From positions 682,001 to 746,000 of the forward strand of contig JAHBWV010000001.1 of NCBI GenBank assembly GCA_019636845.1: a DNA stretch of 64,000 bases, read 5' to 3'. The DNA is from Phycisphaeraceae bacterium (GTDB taxonomy: Bacteria; Planctomycetota; Phycisphaerae; Phycisphaerales; UBA1924). The position numbers were made by a program, and so were the translations under genes. Of this stretch, positions 28,724-40,854 are shown one piece after another. Within the stretch, counting starts at the first letter, position 1. The number at the start of each line of letters is the position of its first letter. The notes beneath the pieces were generated by a model. It did no database searches, was not told where the DNA came from, and saw nothing but the letters and a program-made list of their open reading frames with translations.

Positions 28724-28999
28724 TCACACTTCGGGCGGCGAGGTAACCAGGAGCGGGCGGGGGCTTGGCCGGGGTTGAGCCATGGGCCTATCCTTCTCTT
28801 CCTGCGAATCGGTCGGCCCGCTGAATATCTCGCGTGTGCGGGAGGCGGTGACACCCGGTTGAAGCAATCGCCCCTCAGGGGCTGCCGCGCGTCCGAACAA
28901 CGGCGCGGCAAGGGCATCCGAGATCGTGACACACGCCGACCGTGTCACGAGCAGACGGACCCAGACATCCGGGACACCCCCGGGAAGACCACTGTTCTC
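28724..28999. promoter_or_regulatory. Leader region of rpsA
   Basis: 276 bp without a gene, between the K+ transporter operon and the S1 start. It probably carries the rpsA promoter and an untranslated leader. There is a small hairpin-forming stretch around 28929-28950 (GACACACGCC..GTGTCAC). No known leader motif recognised. Confidence 0.4.
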
Positions 29000-30748
29000 A
29001 TGATCGACCACAATCTGATCGGCGCCCTCGGCGGCAACCTCGACGCGGAGCTCGAGCTTCTGATGGGATCCTCCAAGGGCGGCATGGACGCGCTGCTCGG
29101 GGACAAGATCGGCGACCTCACGCCCGGTAAATTGATCAAGGGCAAGGTCATCGGTTTCCAGGGCGACGGCGTCGTCGTCGAGGTCGGGCTGAAGTCCGAG
29201 GGACTGATCCCGCGTGACGAGTTCGACAACATGCCCGAGCTCAAGGTCGGCGACACGATCGACGTGCTGCTCGAATCGCTCGAGGGCGAGGACGGCACGG
29301 TCCAGGTCTCCAAGCGTCGCGCCGACCGCATGCTCAACTGGCAGCGGATCATCGACACGCAGCGTGAGGGCGATGTTGTCGAGGGCATGGTGACCCGCAA
29401 GATCAAGGGCGGCCTGCTCGTCGATATCGGCGTGCCGGTCTTCCTGCCGGCGTCGCAGGTCGATGTGCGTCGCCCGGGCGAGATCGGCGACTTCATCGGT
29501 CGCAAGGTGCGGGCCCAGATCCTGAAGATCGACACAGAGCGGAAGAACATTGTGATCTCGCGGCGCAAGCTGATCGAGGACGAGCGCGATGCCGCGAAGA
29601 AGCGCCTCATGTCCACGCTGAAGGAGGGCGAGGTCGTGACCGGCACGGTCAAGAACATCGCCGACTTCGGCGCGTTCATCGACCTGGGCGGGATCGACGG
29701 TCTGCTGCACATCACCGACATGTCCTGGGGCCGGATCAACCACCCCAGCGAGCTGCTCAAGATTGACCAGAAGATTGAGGTCAAGGTCCTCAACATCGAT
29801 CGGGAGAAGGAGAAGATCGCGCTCGGCCTCAAGCAGCGTGAGGCGTCTCCGTGGGAGGAGATCGAGAAGAAGTATCCCGTCGGCTCGCGTGTCCGCGGCG
29901 CGGTCGTCAATCTCATGTCGTACGGCGCGTTCGTGCGGCTGGAGGACGGCATCGAGGGTCTCGTGCACATCTCCGAGATGTCGTGGACCCGTCGCATCAA
30001 CCACCCGTCCGAGATGGTGCAGCCGAATCAGGAGGTCGATGTCGTTGTCCTTGAGATCAACAAGGACAAGCAGGAGATCTCGCTCGGCATGAAGCAGATC
30101 GATGTCAACCCGTGGGAGCTCGTGGGCGAGAAGTACCCCCCGGGCACGGTTGTCGAGGGCAAGGTCCGCAACCTGGCCAACTACGGCGCGTTCGTCGAGA
30201 TCGAGCCGGGCATCGACGGCCTGCTGCACATTTCTGATATGTCATGGACCCGCAAGGTCACGCACCCTAACGAGGTCGTCAAGAAGGGCGACTCGATCCG
30301 CTGCGTGGTGCTCGAAGTCGATCAGGAGAAGCAGCGCATCTCCCTCGGCCTCAAGCAACTCACCGAGGATCCGTGGGTCACTGCGATCCCCGAGCACTAC
30401 AAGCCCGGCATGGTCGTTCGCGGCGCGGTCACCAAGATCACCAACTTCGGCGTCTTCGTGGAGCTCGAGTCCGATCTCGAAGGCCTCCTCCACATCTCCG
30501 AGCTGGCCGACCACAAGGTCGAGAACCCGCAGGACGTGGTCAAGCCCGGCGACGAGGTCGACGTCAAGATCCTCCGCGTTGATACCGGCGATCGAAAGAT
30601 CGGCCTCTCGCTCAAGCGTGCACAGTGGGGCGACAACACCCAGACACGCGACGAGACCGCCGATCGGACCGGGGCGGGAACGCCCAAGCCCACCCGAGGC
30701 GGCATGGACACCCACGGCTCCATGGGCACCGACAAGATCCAGCTCTGA
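29000..30748 (+). CDS. rpsA: 30S ribosomal protein S1
   Basis: A 582-aa RNA-binding protein of the small ribosomal subunit with six S1 domains. The first two are divergent (KGKVIGFQGDGVVVEVG, EGMVTRKIKGGLLVDIG). Four canonical ones follow, each with the form GxVxxxxxxGAFVxLxxGIxGLLHISxMSW. Six repeats is the full E. coli-type number. The ATG at 29000 fits the domain start; upstream codons are not conserved-looking. The first 40 residues (MIDHNLIGALGGNLDAEL) form a short extension. It is followed by a strong terminator. Confidence 0.96.
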   Translation: MIDHNLIGALGGNLDAELELLMGSSKGGMDALLGDKIGDLTPGKLIKGKVIGFQGDGVVVEVGLKSEGLIPRDEFDNMPELKVGDTIDVLLESLEGEDGTVQVSKRRADRMLNWQRIIDTQREGDVVEGMVTRKIKGGLLVDIGVPVFLPASQVDVRRPGEIGDFIGRKVRAQILKIDTERKNIVISRRKLIEDERDAAKKRLMSTLKEGEVVTGTVKNIADFGAFIDLGGIDGLLHITDMSWGRINHPSELLKIDQKIEVKVLNIDREKEKIALGLKQREASPWEEIEKKYPVGSRVRGAVVNLMSYGAFVRLEDGIEGLVHISEMSWTRRINHPSEMVQPNQEVDVVVLEINKDKQEISLGMKQIDVNPWELVGEKYPPGTVVEGKVRNLANYGAFVEIEPGIDGLLHISDMSWTRKVTHPNEVVKKGDSIRCVVLEVDQEKQRISLGLKQLTEDPWVTAIPEHYKPGMVVRGAVTKITNFGVFVELESDLEGLLHISELADHKVENPQDVVKPGDEVDVKILRVDTGDRKIGLSLKRAQWGDNTQTRDETADRTGAGTPKPTRGGMDTHGSMGTDKIQL

Positions 30749-30788
30749 TCGGATCCTGATCGACGCCTGAACCTCTGATCCCACACCA

Positions 30789-30817
30789 GCCCCGGCCATC
30801 TGGCCGGGGCTTTTGTT
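30789..30817 (+). terminator. Rho-independent terminator of rpsA
   Basis: The stem GCCCCGGCCA/TGGCCGGGGC (30789-30798 with 30801-30810) has a TC loop and is followed by TTTTGTTT. A second, imperfect hairpin (about 30896-30927, CACGCCCC..GGGGCGTG) without a T tract lies further on. Confidence 0.88.
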
Positions 30818-30818
30818 T

Positions 30819-31271
30819 CCGGTGGCATTGCTCTCCAGAGCAGCGCAGGCCGTGGGCTGGCCTCACCGGTCTGGATGCAGGTTCCACCACAACCGACACG
30901 CCCCGACCTTCCAGGCCGGGGCGTGTGATCGATCAAGTCCCGTGATGAAGGGGACGGTGCAAGGCGTTATGGGGTGCAAGCCGGTGTGCGGTCCCGAATC
31001 GACAATCGCGACGCTCGGCGGCGGAGTTCCGTACCCTGTTCAGAAGGAAGACCTTCAGCAGAGGGCCAGGAAGCTCAACGCGGCAAGCATCGCGATCCGG
31101 AGGCGGCTGTCAGACATGGTAAGAAGTGCTCTCAGCATCTTTGGGTGTCCTTCGCACATCCATGTTCAATGGGCGTGCCAGGCCACCATGCCCGACGCGA
31201 GTACGCGTTTCCAGAGCCCCAGAGGGGGTCAGGTCCGCGAACTCAGCATACCAGAATCAACACCGTTGTGT
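30819..31271. other. Non-coding interval upstream of an exported protein gene
   Basis: About 450 bp with no convincing gene, although the frame of the next gene stays open across much of it. It holds the imperfect hairpin near 30896-30927. Nothing else recognised. Confidence 0.4.
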
Positions 31272-33200
31272 ATGGGCAACACACATCGCCAACACCACTC
31301 TCTCCTGCAACGCAACCGGGGTGGAGCGTGGTCGCTCCTCTTCCGCGATCGGTTCGTGGTTCTCGGACTTGCCGCGGTTCTGCTCTTTCCAGGGCGGTCT
31401 GTCGCTCAGGGGATACCCGAGCCCGCTGAGGCGATGGCCGCGTTCAACAAGGTCCGGGCGTGGGTCGATGCGATCTCGGCCCCGCCGGATTCTGACATGT
31501 CGCATGCCGCACTCCCCGACTGCCCGGCGTCGGTCACGATTCGATACGCCGGGCGAATCGTGGGCAGGGGAGTCTCCTTCGCGCCCGGGCGCGGAGTTGC
31601 GATCCGAGAGGCGTCTGCGAGAGCCATCCGAGAGGCCTCGGGACGCGTGCCGATCCCAGTTGATCCGGATCTTCGACGTGAGGTTGCGCGATCACTCGTG
31701 CTCTCGCTCGAGTTGGCCTCTCCGCCGGTGCCCGTTGCCCCTGATGCGTTGAAGGAACTGTACCTCACGCTCTCGCCCGGAATCCACGGCGTCGCGGCAC
31801 GCATGGGTGATCGCGTCGAGGGTCTCTTTCCCGGCACCATGCTCGCCACCGGCACAGAGCCCAGGGGCGCGATCGGTGCTGTTGCCGCAGCGGTGACCGG
31901 CTCTCCCGAGAACGCGATCAGGGATCCGTCGCAGGTTCGTCGCGATCTTGGCGTGTCGTTCATGACGTTTCGCACGACGCACCTGGCGCAGACGGGCGCT
32001 GGCGCATCGCCTCACTTTCTGTACCGGGGTTCGGGGCTCCCGACTGCATCGCCACCGACAGTGCAGGATCTGGAGTCGCTGACGGATCAGATCGTCTCCA
32101 ATCTACTCGCTCGCGAGACCGAGCCCGGCGAGAGAGCCGGCATCGCGGGGACGTATCTCCCGCTGCAGGATCGCTACGAGCCCGCGGTCGGCTCGCCGAT
32201 CGAGCAGGCACTTGTCGCGTTCGCGCTCGCCCGCTCGGCTCATCGTCACGGCGGTGAGAAAGATGTGCGCGAGCACGCCGCGCGGCTCGCGCGCAGGATC
32301 ATCGAGGATCTCGCGTTCGTCGGCCCAGAAGAGATCGCACCCGATGCCTCGCCGACGTCCGCTGCGATCGTCTCCATCGCGACCCGTGCGGCCTTCGATG
32401 CCGCCGAAGTGCTTCCCGATGACGTCGCCACGATGCTCCGCTCGTGCGATCGACGGATGGAAGAGGCCGAGGTTGGTTCGCTCTCCGGGCCGGAACGCTC
32501 GTTTCTCGCCTGGGGCATGTCGGTTCGGGCTCGGTGGTCCGGCTCGCCGGAGCATGTCACGATGGCGACGAAGCTCGTTCGCGAGGCGTTCCTGAGCACG
32601 CCCGCGCCGATGCTCGTCGGACAGATGCCCTGGCTGCTCTGGGCGGAACAGGCGCTCGCGCCACGAGACGGTCCGATTCCTGCCTCTGAGTCGCTCCGCC
32701 AGATGAGGGCGATCATCTGGACGCACCAGATAAGGCCCGAAGACGGCGGCGACGATGGCGCGGACATGGTGGGGGGGATCCTCTTCACCGGGGCATCGAA
32801 CCCACTCCCGACGGCCCAGTCTCTCCGCGCGATCGCCGCGGCCTCTTCCATGATGGTCGATCCCCGTCTGACGCCGGCCGAGGATCTGCCTCGAGAACTC
32901 GCGCGTCTGCTCGGCGGTGTTCGGTTCATTGGTTCGCTGACGGCGGACGAGGCGACGTGTCACATGTACGCATCCCCCGAGCGAGCACATGGCGGTGTGC
33001 GTGCATCGCTCTGGGATCAGCGCATGCCGCCTGAGTCCGGCGCGCTCGCGATTCTGATCCTCTGCGACCTGCTGGATGTCGTGTCACCCTCGCCGAGGGC
33101 GGGTCCTAACGCTCATGGGATTGGCAGCGTGGAGGCCGAAACGGGCATCGAATCGGGTAGGGAAGCCACTGCGGAATCCGGCGTCCATGGGGAGAGGTGA
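31272..33200 (+). CDS. Exported protein of unknown function
   Basis: A protein of about 642 aa. The N-terminus has positive residues and a hydrophobic core (FVVLGLAAVLLFPG) ending in SVAQ, a plausible signal peptidase I site, so it is probably secreted. The mature part has an alpha/beta N-terminal third (VTIRYAGRIVGRGVSF, then repeated AIREASxR units) and a long helical region that looks like an alpha-toroid (IEQALVAFALARSAHRHG, RAAFDAAEVLPDD). I recognise no family. The start is uncertain because the frame is open upstream; the ATG at 31272 is chosen as it places the signal peptide correctly. The gyrA gene follows after 138 bp. Confidence 0.6.
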   Translation: MGNTHRQHHSLLQRNRGGAWSLLFRDRFVVLGLAAVLLFPGRSVAQGIPEPAEAMAAFNKVRAWVDAISAPPDSDMSHAALPDCPASVTIRYAGRIVGRGVSFAPGRGVAIREASARAIREASGRVPIPVDPDLRREVARSLVLSLELASPPVPVAPDALKELYLTLSPGIHGVAARMGDRVEGLFPGTMLATGTEPRGAIGAVAAAVTGSPENAIRDPSQVRRDLGVSFMTFRTTHLAQTGAGASPHFLYRGSGLPTASPPTVQDLESLTDQIVSNLLARETEPGERAGIAGTYLPLQDRYEPAVGSPIEQALVAFALARSAHRHGGEKDVREHAARLARRIIEDLAFVGPEEIAPDASPTSAAIVSIATRAAFDAAEVLPDDVATMLRSCDRRMEEAEVGSLSGPERSFLAWGMSVRARWSGSPEHVTMATKLVREAFLSTPAPMLVGQMPWLLWAEQALAPRDGPIPASESLRQMRAIIWTHQIRPEDGGDDGADMVGGILFTGASNPLPTAQSLRAIAAASSMMVDPRLTPAEDLPRELARLLGGVRFIGSLTADEATCHMYASPERAHGGVRASLWDQRMPPESGALAILILCDLLDVVSPSPRAGPNAHGIGSVEAETGIESGREATAESGVHGER

Positions 33201-33338
33201 CGTGTCTCGCATCCGCCCCGGTCATCTCGCTGAAATGCTCGGAAAGAGGGCCGATTCAGGGGTGGAAACCGGGATTCTGAGGGGTGTGAAACCTACCATT
33301 CCGGAGCGCGCCAAGGCGCGTTCCGGGAGCCCCGCCGC

Positions 33339-36026
<2,688 letters not shown>

Positions 36027-36056
36027 TGCTCGGTGCAGGGGTAGAATGGCTCCAGT

Positions 36057-36413
36057 ATGGCGATCGAATGGTCAGATGACATTGTGTTGTCCGAGCTCTC
36101 CGACGAGCCCATGCTCTCGGAGGAGTTGAACGCGATCGCCGATCGCCTGGCTTCATTGGAGCCGGACGCGACGCCCCACGTGGTGCTGAACCTCGGTCGC
36201 GTGTCCTATCTCAACTCCTCGAATCTGGCGCAGCTCCTCCGGATCCGGAAGCTCCTCGCGGCTGCGGGACGGATCCTGAAGCTCTGCGCCGTCACGGACG
36301 AGGTCTGGTCCGTGATGATGGTCACGGGCCTGGACAAGGTCTTCCGTTTCGCGCCGGATCCCATGACCGCGCTGGCTGGCATCCAGCTCGAGGACGAAGC
36401 CCGCGGGGGGTGA
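36057..36413 (+). CDS. STAS-domain protein (anti-sigma factor antagonist-like)
   Basis: A 118-aa single-domain protein. VVLNLGRVSYLNSSNLAQLLRI holds the phosphorylatable serine region (NSSN) of the SpoIIAA/STAS fold, followed by GRILKLCAVTDEVWSVMMVTGLDKVF. It would act in a partner-switching pathway with a serine kinase, but no such kinase is in this window. It is 30 bp behind gyrA, so possibly co-transcribed with it. Confidence 0.85.
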   Translation: MAIEWSDDIVLSELSDEPMLSEELNAIADRLASLEPDATPHVVLNLGRVSYLNSSNLAQLLRIRKLLAAAGRILKLCAVTDEVWSVMMVTGLDKVFRFAPDPMTALAGIQLEDEARGG

Positions 36414-36462
36414 TGCTCATCCGGGTTGAGGTTCGCGACGGTGTACGCGACCTGGTCCGTGC

Positions 36463-36969
36463 TCAGTCGAGTCTGTAGAACGCAACCTCGCCCGCGATGT
36501 ACCTCTCGGTCTCCGGCTCGGTGCGAGTTCCCGTGCGGACAAAGCCGCACCGCTCCAGAACGCGGATCGAGCCGACATTCGTGACCGAGACGGTGGCGTA
36601 GATCGGGCGGGCTTCGATCTCAGCGAGGAACGCGTGCAGCGCGCTTGTCGCCACGCCCTTTCCCCATTCCGATCTCTCGATCCAATAGCCCACATGGTCG
36701 TGCCCATCAGCGCTGAACCTCGAGATGCCGCCGATCACCCTTCCATCGCGAACGATCACGCGGGCCACGATCGTCGGATCCGCCCGATTGCGCAGCCACA
36801 CACGCTCGAACTCGGCGCGATCACGCGCCTTGGTGCTGGCCATCCGATTCGCATCCGGGTCGAGTTGCATGAGGTAGAGCGCGGGCACATCCTCCCACGC
36901 AACATCGCGAAGTGTGATCGCAGGCGTTCCTGCGTCTCGCTGCGGCTCATTCGTGTGGCGATCGGACAT
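36463..36969 (-). CDS. GNAT family N-acetyltransferase (RimJ/RimL-like)
   Basis: A 168-aa acetyl-CoA-dependent acyltransferase. Residues 20-40 (TLRDVAWEDVPALYLMQLDPDA) are the usual start of RimJ-type GNATs. VIGGISRF, HVGYWIERSEWGKGVATSALHAFLAEI (motif A with the R/Q-x-x-G-x-G/A pyrophosphate loop) and SVTNVGSIRVLERCGFV are clear. The substrate is unknown: a protein N-terminus, an antibiotic or a small amine. Confidence 0.9.
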   Translation of the reverse strand: MSDRHTNEPQRDAGTPAITLRDVAWEDVPALYLMQLDPDANRMASTKARDRAEFERVWLRNRADPTIVARVIVRDGRVIGGISRFSADGHDHVGYWIERSEWGKGVATSALHAFLAEIEARPIYATVSVTNVGSIRVLERCGFVRTGTRTEPETERYIAGEVAFYRLD

Positions 36970-37039
36970 CAGAAGTCACTTCATCGAACTGTGGCTCATG
37001 CGCAGCGGCGGTCGGGGGTTCACCCTATCCTGAGGCACC

Positions 37040-37504
37040 ATGAAGATCCACACACGCCGTGCAAGCTTGTCGCTCCTTGTTGCTCTCTTCGGGTTGTTGC
37101 AGGGTGGATGCGTCTTCGAGAACATCCGTGACATCCGGGATGATCTGCGCGTCACCAACGACCAACTCGACCGGACCGAGCAACTGCTCATTCAACTCGA
37201 GACCGTGAATCCGAAGCTCGCCGATCTCCAGGCGCAAATCGACAACACCCGAGCGCGGCTCGAAACCATCCAGTCGATCGATGAATCACTGATCTCCATG
37301 AACGAGACGCTCCAGTCCGTTGACAGATCGCTTGCATCTCTTGATCGCCACCTCGCGTCGCTCCGCAAGACGCTCGAGAACATCGATTCGACGATCCCCT
37401 TCCTGAAGTTTGCAGACCCGGGAAAGCAGGAGGATGCCGAGGAGACTCCGCCGCCGGACGCCCAGCCGGCGAGCGATGCTGTGCCGCCCCCCGATCAGAA
37501 GTGA
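37040..37504 (+). CDS. Coiled-coil lipoprotein
   Basis: A 154-aa protein. The signal peptide ends in the lipobox LLQGGC with the cysteine at residue 24, so it should be membrane-anchored. Residues 30-128 are a heptad-rich coiled coil (LEQL-type repeats such as DQLDRTEQLLIQLETVNPKL, split into IDESL/MNETL/VDRSL/LDRHL units). The tail is acidic and Pro-rich. Possibly a trimeric or periplasmic spacer protein; function unknown. Confidence 0.75.
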   Translation: MKIHTRRASLSLLVALFGLLQGGCVFENIRDIRDDLRVTNDQLDRTEQLLIQLETVNPKLADLQAQIDNTRARLETIQSIDESLISMNETLQSVDRSLASLDRHLASLRKTLENIDSTIPFLKFADPGKQEDAEETPPPDAQPASDAVPPPDQK

Positions 37505-37539
37505 TGGCGTGTTCTGCGAGAGACGTACTCGATCCGGGA

Positions 37540-38562
37540 TCACCACATCCACTGCGTCGGTGCGAACTCGAACCCTTTGCCGCGCTGGCGCACGTGTCCG
37601 AACGCCGGGAACGGCAGGTGTGACCCCGAGATGAACGCGCGGTCCGAGGCGATGCGATCGAGCACACGGCGTCGAACCCGGGAACCCTCCTCCGGGTCGT
37701 AGTCGAATGCCACGCGCCATTCCGGATGAGTCATCCCGAACGAGACGTGATGGACCAGGTCGGAGACGTAGACCAGTTCCTCGCTCCCGGATGCGATCCG
37801 CAGACCGATGTGCCCCGGCGTGTGACCTCCGAGCAGCATCGCATGCACGCCCGGCGCGATCTGGTCTTTGTCGCCGATCAGGTCGAGCCGCGGCTTCATC
37901 GCGTCGAACGCAGCGTTCGCCCCTTGGATGAACTGATCGAGCATCGGCTTGGGCAGTGGTGACCGCGAGAGGTCCGGAGCCGGCCCCCGCCAGAAATCGT
38001 GCTCGTCGCGGGACACGAAGAAACGGGCTTTCGCGAACGCGTCCGCGGCTCCACCCCCAACAATCCCGCCGAAGTGATCGGGATGCGCGTGCGTCAGGAC
38101 CACCGCATCGATGTCGCCCGGCTTGAAGCCGGCCCGTGCCATGTTCGAGAGCAACTTCCCGGTCGCCGGGCCGAACAACTCGCCGCACCCCGTGTCCACA
38201 AGGACGGTCGCGTCCGGCGTCCGCACGAGAAGCGTGTTGACTTGACCCATGACATGATCAGATCGCAGGAACGCCTCACGGAGCGCATCGTCAAACTCGG
38301 CCGCCCCTGTGTCAGAGGCCAGAACCGCCTGAGGGTCCTCGAACCTGAATGCACCATCGCTGATCAGGAAGAGATCGAACTCGCCGAGACGCATGCGATA
38401 GAAGCCTGCGCCTTGGAGCGAGGGATCCGGTCCCGGCTCGGACAACGTGTGCGAGCCCCGTCCGAACCCGCCTAGAGCGGCGGTCGCCGCGCCAAGCCCC
38501 GCAAGCCCCAACGCCGAGCGGCGTGAAAGCCGCACTGTTCCGATCTCTGCTGCCGTCGTCAT
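37540..38562 (-). CDS. Tat-exported metallo-beta-lactamase-fold hydrolase
   Basis: A 340-aa enzyme. The N-terminus RLSRRSALGLAGLGAATAALGG is a twin-arginine signal, so it is folded before export. The metal site THAHPDHFGG (HxHxDH) and later LGGHTPGH and SDLVHH provide the zinc ligands. LLVRTPDATVLVDTGCG precedes it, as in lactonase/hydrolase-type members of the superfamily. The ATG at 38562 is chosen because the twin arginine then lies at residues 14-15. The substrate is not predictable. Confidence 0.88.
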   Translation of the reverse strand: MTTAAEIGTVRLSRRSALGLAGLGAATAALGGFGRGSHTLSEPGPDPSLQGAGFYRMRLGEFDLFLISDGAFRFEDPQAVLASDTGAAEFDDALREAFLRSDHVMGQVNTLLVRTPDATVLVDTGCGELFGPATGKLLSNMARAGFKPGDIDAVVLTHAHPDHFGGIVGGGAADAFAKARFFVSRDEHDFWRGPAPDLSRSPLPKPMLDQFIQGANAAFDAMKPRLDLIGDKDQIAPGVHAMLLGGHTPGHIGLRIASGSEELVYVSDLVHHVSFGMTHPEWRVAFDYDPEEGSRVRRRVLDRIASDRAFISGSHLPFPAFGHVRQRGKGFEFAPTQWMW

Positions 38563-38657
38563 GGTGAGTCTCCCTCGTGATTCAGAGAACCAGCACGCCT
38601 GAGATGCCCTCGTGCCATGATCCGTTTCGGGCTTACCGGCCGCGTGCGATCCGAGTC

Positions 38658-39017
38658 TCACGCGCTCGCCGCGAGCCGAACCAGAATATCAACGAGGTTG
38701 TGGTCGAACGCGCCCCGCGTGATCACCTCATCAGCCCCGGCGTCCCGTGCCTGCTGCATCAGGTCCTTCTTGACGTGTGGCGCGAACGCAAGGACCCGCA
38801 GTCTCCCTCCGGCCGGGTCGGCCCGGAGCGTGCGGAGGAGTTCCAGCCCCGCCTCCTCCGTCTCCAGGTCCAGAATCAGGGCGACCGGGGCCGAGTCCGC
38901 GAGACGCTGGGCGAGCATGTCGGGGTTCCGGACGGGGCGGCATGGCAGCCCCAGATCCTCCGCCGTCGCCTTGATTCGGGTCGCCCATACCAGATCGGAT
39001 GCGAAGTACAGGATCAT
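38658..39017 (-). CDS. Degenerate response-regulator receiver domain
   Basis: A 119-aa stand-alone domain with receiver topology (ILYFASDLVWATRIKATAEDLG, ALILDLETEEAGLELLRTL, GADEVITRGAF). The aspartate in LILDLE is present. The acidic pair after beta-1 is replaced by ASD, the Thr/Ser of beta-4 is missing (LAFAPHV), and the beta-5 lysine is Arg. It is therefore likely a pseudo-receiver that is not phosphorylated in the normal way. It stands alone between genes on other strands; no kinase neighbour. Confidence 0.75.
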   Translation of the reverse strand: MILYFASDLVWATRIKATAEDLGLPCRPVRNPDMLAQRLADSAPVALILDLETEEAGLELLRTLRADPAGGRLRVLAFAPHVKKDLMQQARDAGADEVITRGAFDHNLVDILVRLAASA

Positions 39018-39189
39018 GCGGCTTTGGCCCAAAGGACGGGACGGATTCTTGTCGATTCGCACGCTGCGACGGCCAAGAATGTAGACCGCTCCTGAATGGT
39101 CAGAGCGGCCCCTGTTTGGAATCCGGGCACGAGTCGTCCTCGAAGGCCCGAAGCATCAGGTTACCGATCACCCGTTTCGGAAAAGTGCC

Positions 39190-40524
39190 ATGACCACCAT
39201 GACGGCGCCCAAGGCGCACGCGGCTGAACAGTCCAGCAACGGCATTCTCCACGATGTCGGTCTGCCCGACGATCCCAACAATCTCTACACGCAGACCGTG
39301 GGCTCCATGCTCCACGCCGCGGAGATCATGGATCTTCCCCGGTACCTCCGCCTCATCCTCGCGCAGCCCAAGAACGAGATCATGGTCCACTTCCCCGTGA
39401 AGATGGACTCAGGCAAGTACGAGCTCTTCAAGGGGTACCGTGTCCAGCACAACAACGCGCTCGGCCCCTACAAGGGCGGCCTCCGCTTCCACCACGACGT
39501 GCACCTGGATGACGTGAAGTCGCTGGCGTTCCTGATGACCATGAAGTGCTCCCTCGTCGGCGTCCCCTACGGCGGCGGCAAGGGCGGCATCAAGGTCGAT
39601 CCCCGCAAGCACTCCGCGACCGAGATGGAGCGCATCGTCCGCCGCTTCACCGCGGCGATCGCCCACCAGATCGGCCCGGACTACGACATCCCCGCTCCCG
39701 ACGTCGGCTCCAACAGCCAGCACATGGCCTGGATCGCCGACACCTACACCTTCCTCTCCGAGATCGGCGGGCACAATCCCGGCGCGGTCATCACCGGCAA
39801 GCCCATCGAGTACGGCGGCTCGCTCGGTCGCGAGAAGGCCACCGGCCAGGGTGTCGTCGACACACTCGTCGAGATGCTCCCCGAACTCAAGCTCAAGCCC
39901 GAGACGAGCACCTTCAGCGTTCTCGGTTTCGGAAACGTCGGTTCCTGGTCCGGCAAGATCTTCCAGGACAAGGGCGCGAAGATGACCGCTGTGGCCGACC
40001 ACACCGGCTTCATCCGAAACGACAAGGGCATCGACGCCAACGATCTCGCGGCGTACGTCCACCAGAAGGGCGGCGTCGCCGGCTATAGCAAGGCCACCAC
40101 CATCTCCAAGGAAGAGTTCTATAAGACCCAGGTCGACGTCTTCATCCCTGCCGCACTCGAGCAGATGATCCAGGAGCCCGAGGCCAACATGCTCAACTGC
40201 AAGGTCGTCGCCGAGGGCGCAAACGCCCCGACGACGCCGGCAGGCGAGCGCATCCTCCAGAAGCGCGGCATTGAGGTCCTCCCCGCCATCTTGTGCAACG
40301 CGGGCGGCGTCACCGTCTCCTACTTCGAGTGGGTCCAGAACAAGACCTTCCAGACCTGGGAACTCGAGCGCGTCGACCGCGAACTCAACAAGCACATGGT
40401 CAAGGCCGCCGGACGCACGCGCGATGCACGCCGCAAGTACAACTGCGACCTCCGCACCGCTGCGTACGCCGCCGCGCTGGAGCGCCTCCAGAAGGCCTAC
40501 GAGGCCCGCGGCATATTCCCGTAA
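39190..40524 (+). CDS. Glutamate dehydrogenase (Glu/Leu/Phe/Val family)
   Basis: A 444-aa enzyme converting glutamate to 2-oxoglutarate and ammonia with NAD(P). The substrate site is visible in GPYKGGLRFHHDV and VPYGGGKGGIKVDP, including the catalytic lysine region, followed by DIPAPDVGSN. The NAD-binding domain has STFSVLGFGNVGSWSG near residue 240. The length fits the hexameric family. The TVSYFEWVQNKTFQTW segment near the C-terminus is also conserved. It is a stand-alone gene closed by a strong hairpin. Confidence 0.94.
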   Translation: MTTMTAPKAHAAEQSSNGILHDVGLPDDPNNLYTQTVGSMLHAAEIMDLPRYLRLILAQPKNEIMVHFPVKMDSGKYELFKGYRVQHNNALGPYKGGLRFHHDVHLDDVKSLAFLMTMKCSLVGVPYGGGKGGIKVDPRKHSATEMERIVRRFTAAIAHQIGPDYDIPAPDVGSNSQHMAWIADTYTFLSEIGGHNPGAVITGKPIEYGGSLGREKATGQGVVDTLVEMLPELKLKPETSTFSVLGFGNVGSWSGKIFQDKGAKMTAVADHTGFIRNDKGIDANDLAAYVHQKGGVAGYSKATTISKEEFYKTQVDVFIPAALEQMIQEPEANMLNCKVVAEGANAPTTPAGERILQKRGIEVLPAILCNAGGVTVSYFEWVQNKTFQTWELERVDRELNKHMVKAAGRTRDARRKYNCDLRTAAYAAALERLQKAYEARGIFP

Positions 40525-40570
40525 GTTTCATTTCGCCCACCATAAGCCAGACAACCAGCGCATCCTTCAC

Positions 40571-40604
40571 AAGGCCCCGGCATCGCATGCCGGGGCCTTT
40601 CTGC
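40571..40604 (+). terminator. Rho-independent terminator of glutamate dehydrogenase gene
   Basis: The stem AAGGCCCCGGCAT/ATGCCGGGGCCTT (40571-40583 with 40587-40599) has a 3-nt loop and is followed by TTCTG. It shares the CCCCGGC core with other terminators here. Confidence 0.82.
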
Positions 40605-40854
40605 TTGAGATGTGCCGCGAGTGAGGCCACGCGGGTATAGGCGGCTTCGACCAGTGTCTGTGAAACAGGGCAATCTGGGGTGTCGAGCGAGAGTTCAACT
40701 GTGAGCGATGCGCGAAATGGCCCGGTGAATCTATCTGAAATGCTGTTGGGCCAATCCACGCAAGGAGTACGCTCGTAAGATCTGCACGAGAGATGCGCCG
40801 GGGGTCATAGCCCGGTGCCATGACGATTCCACCCGATAGATGAGGAGAGACCCG

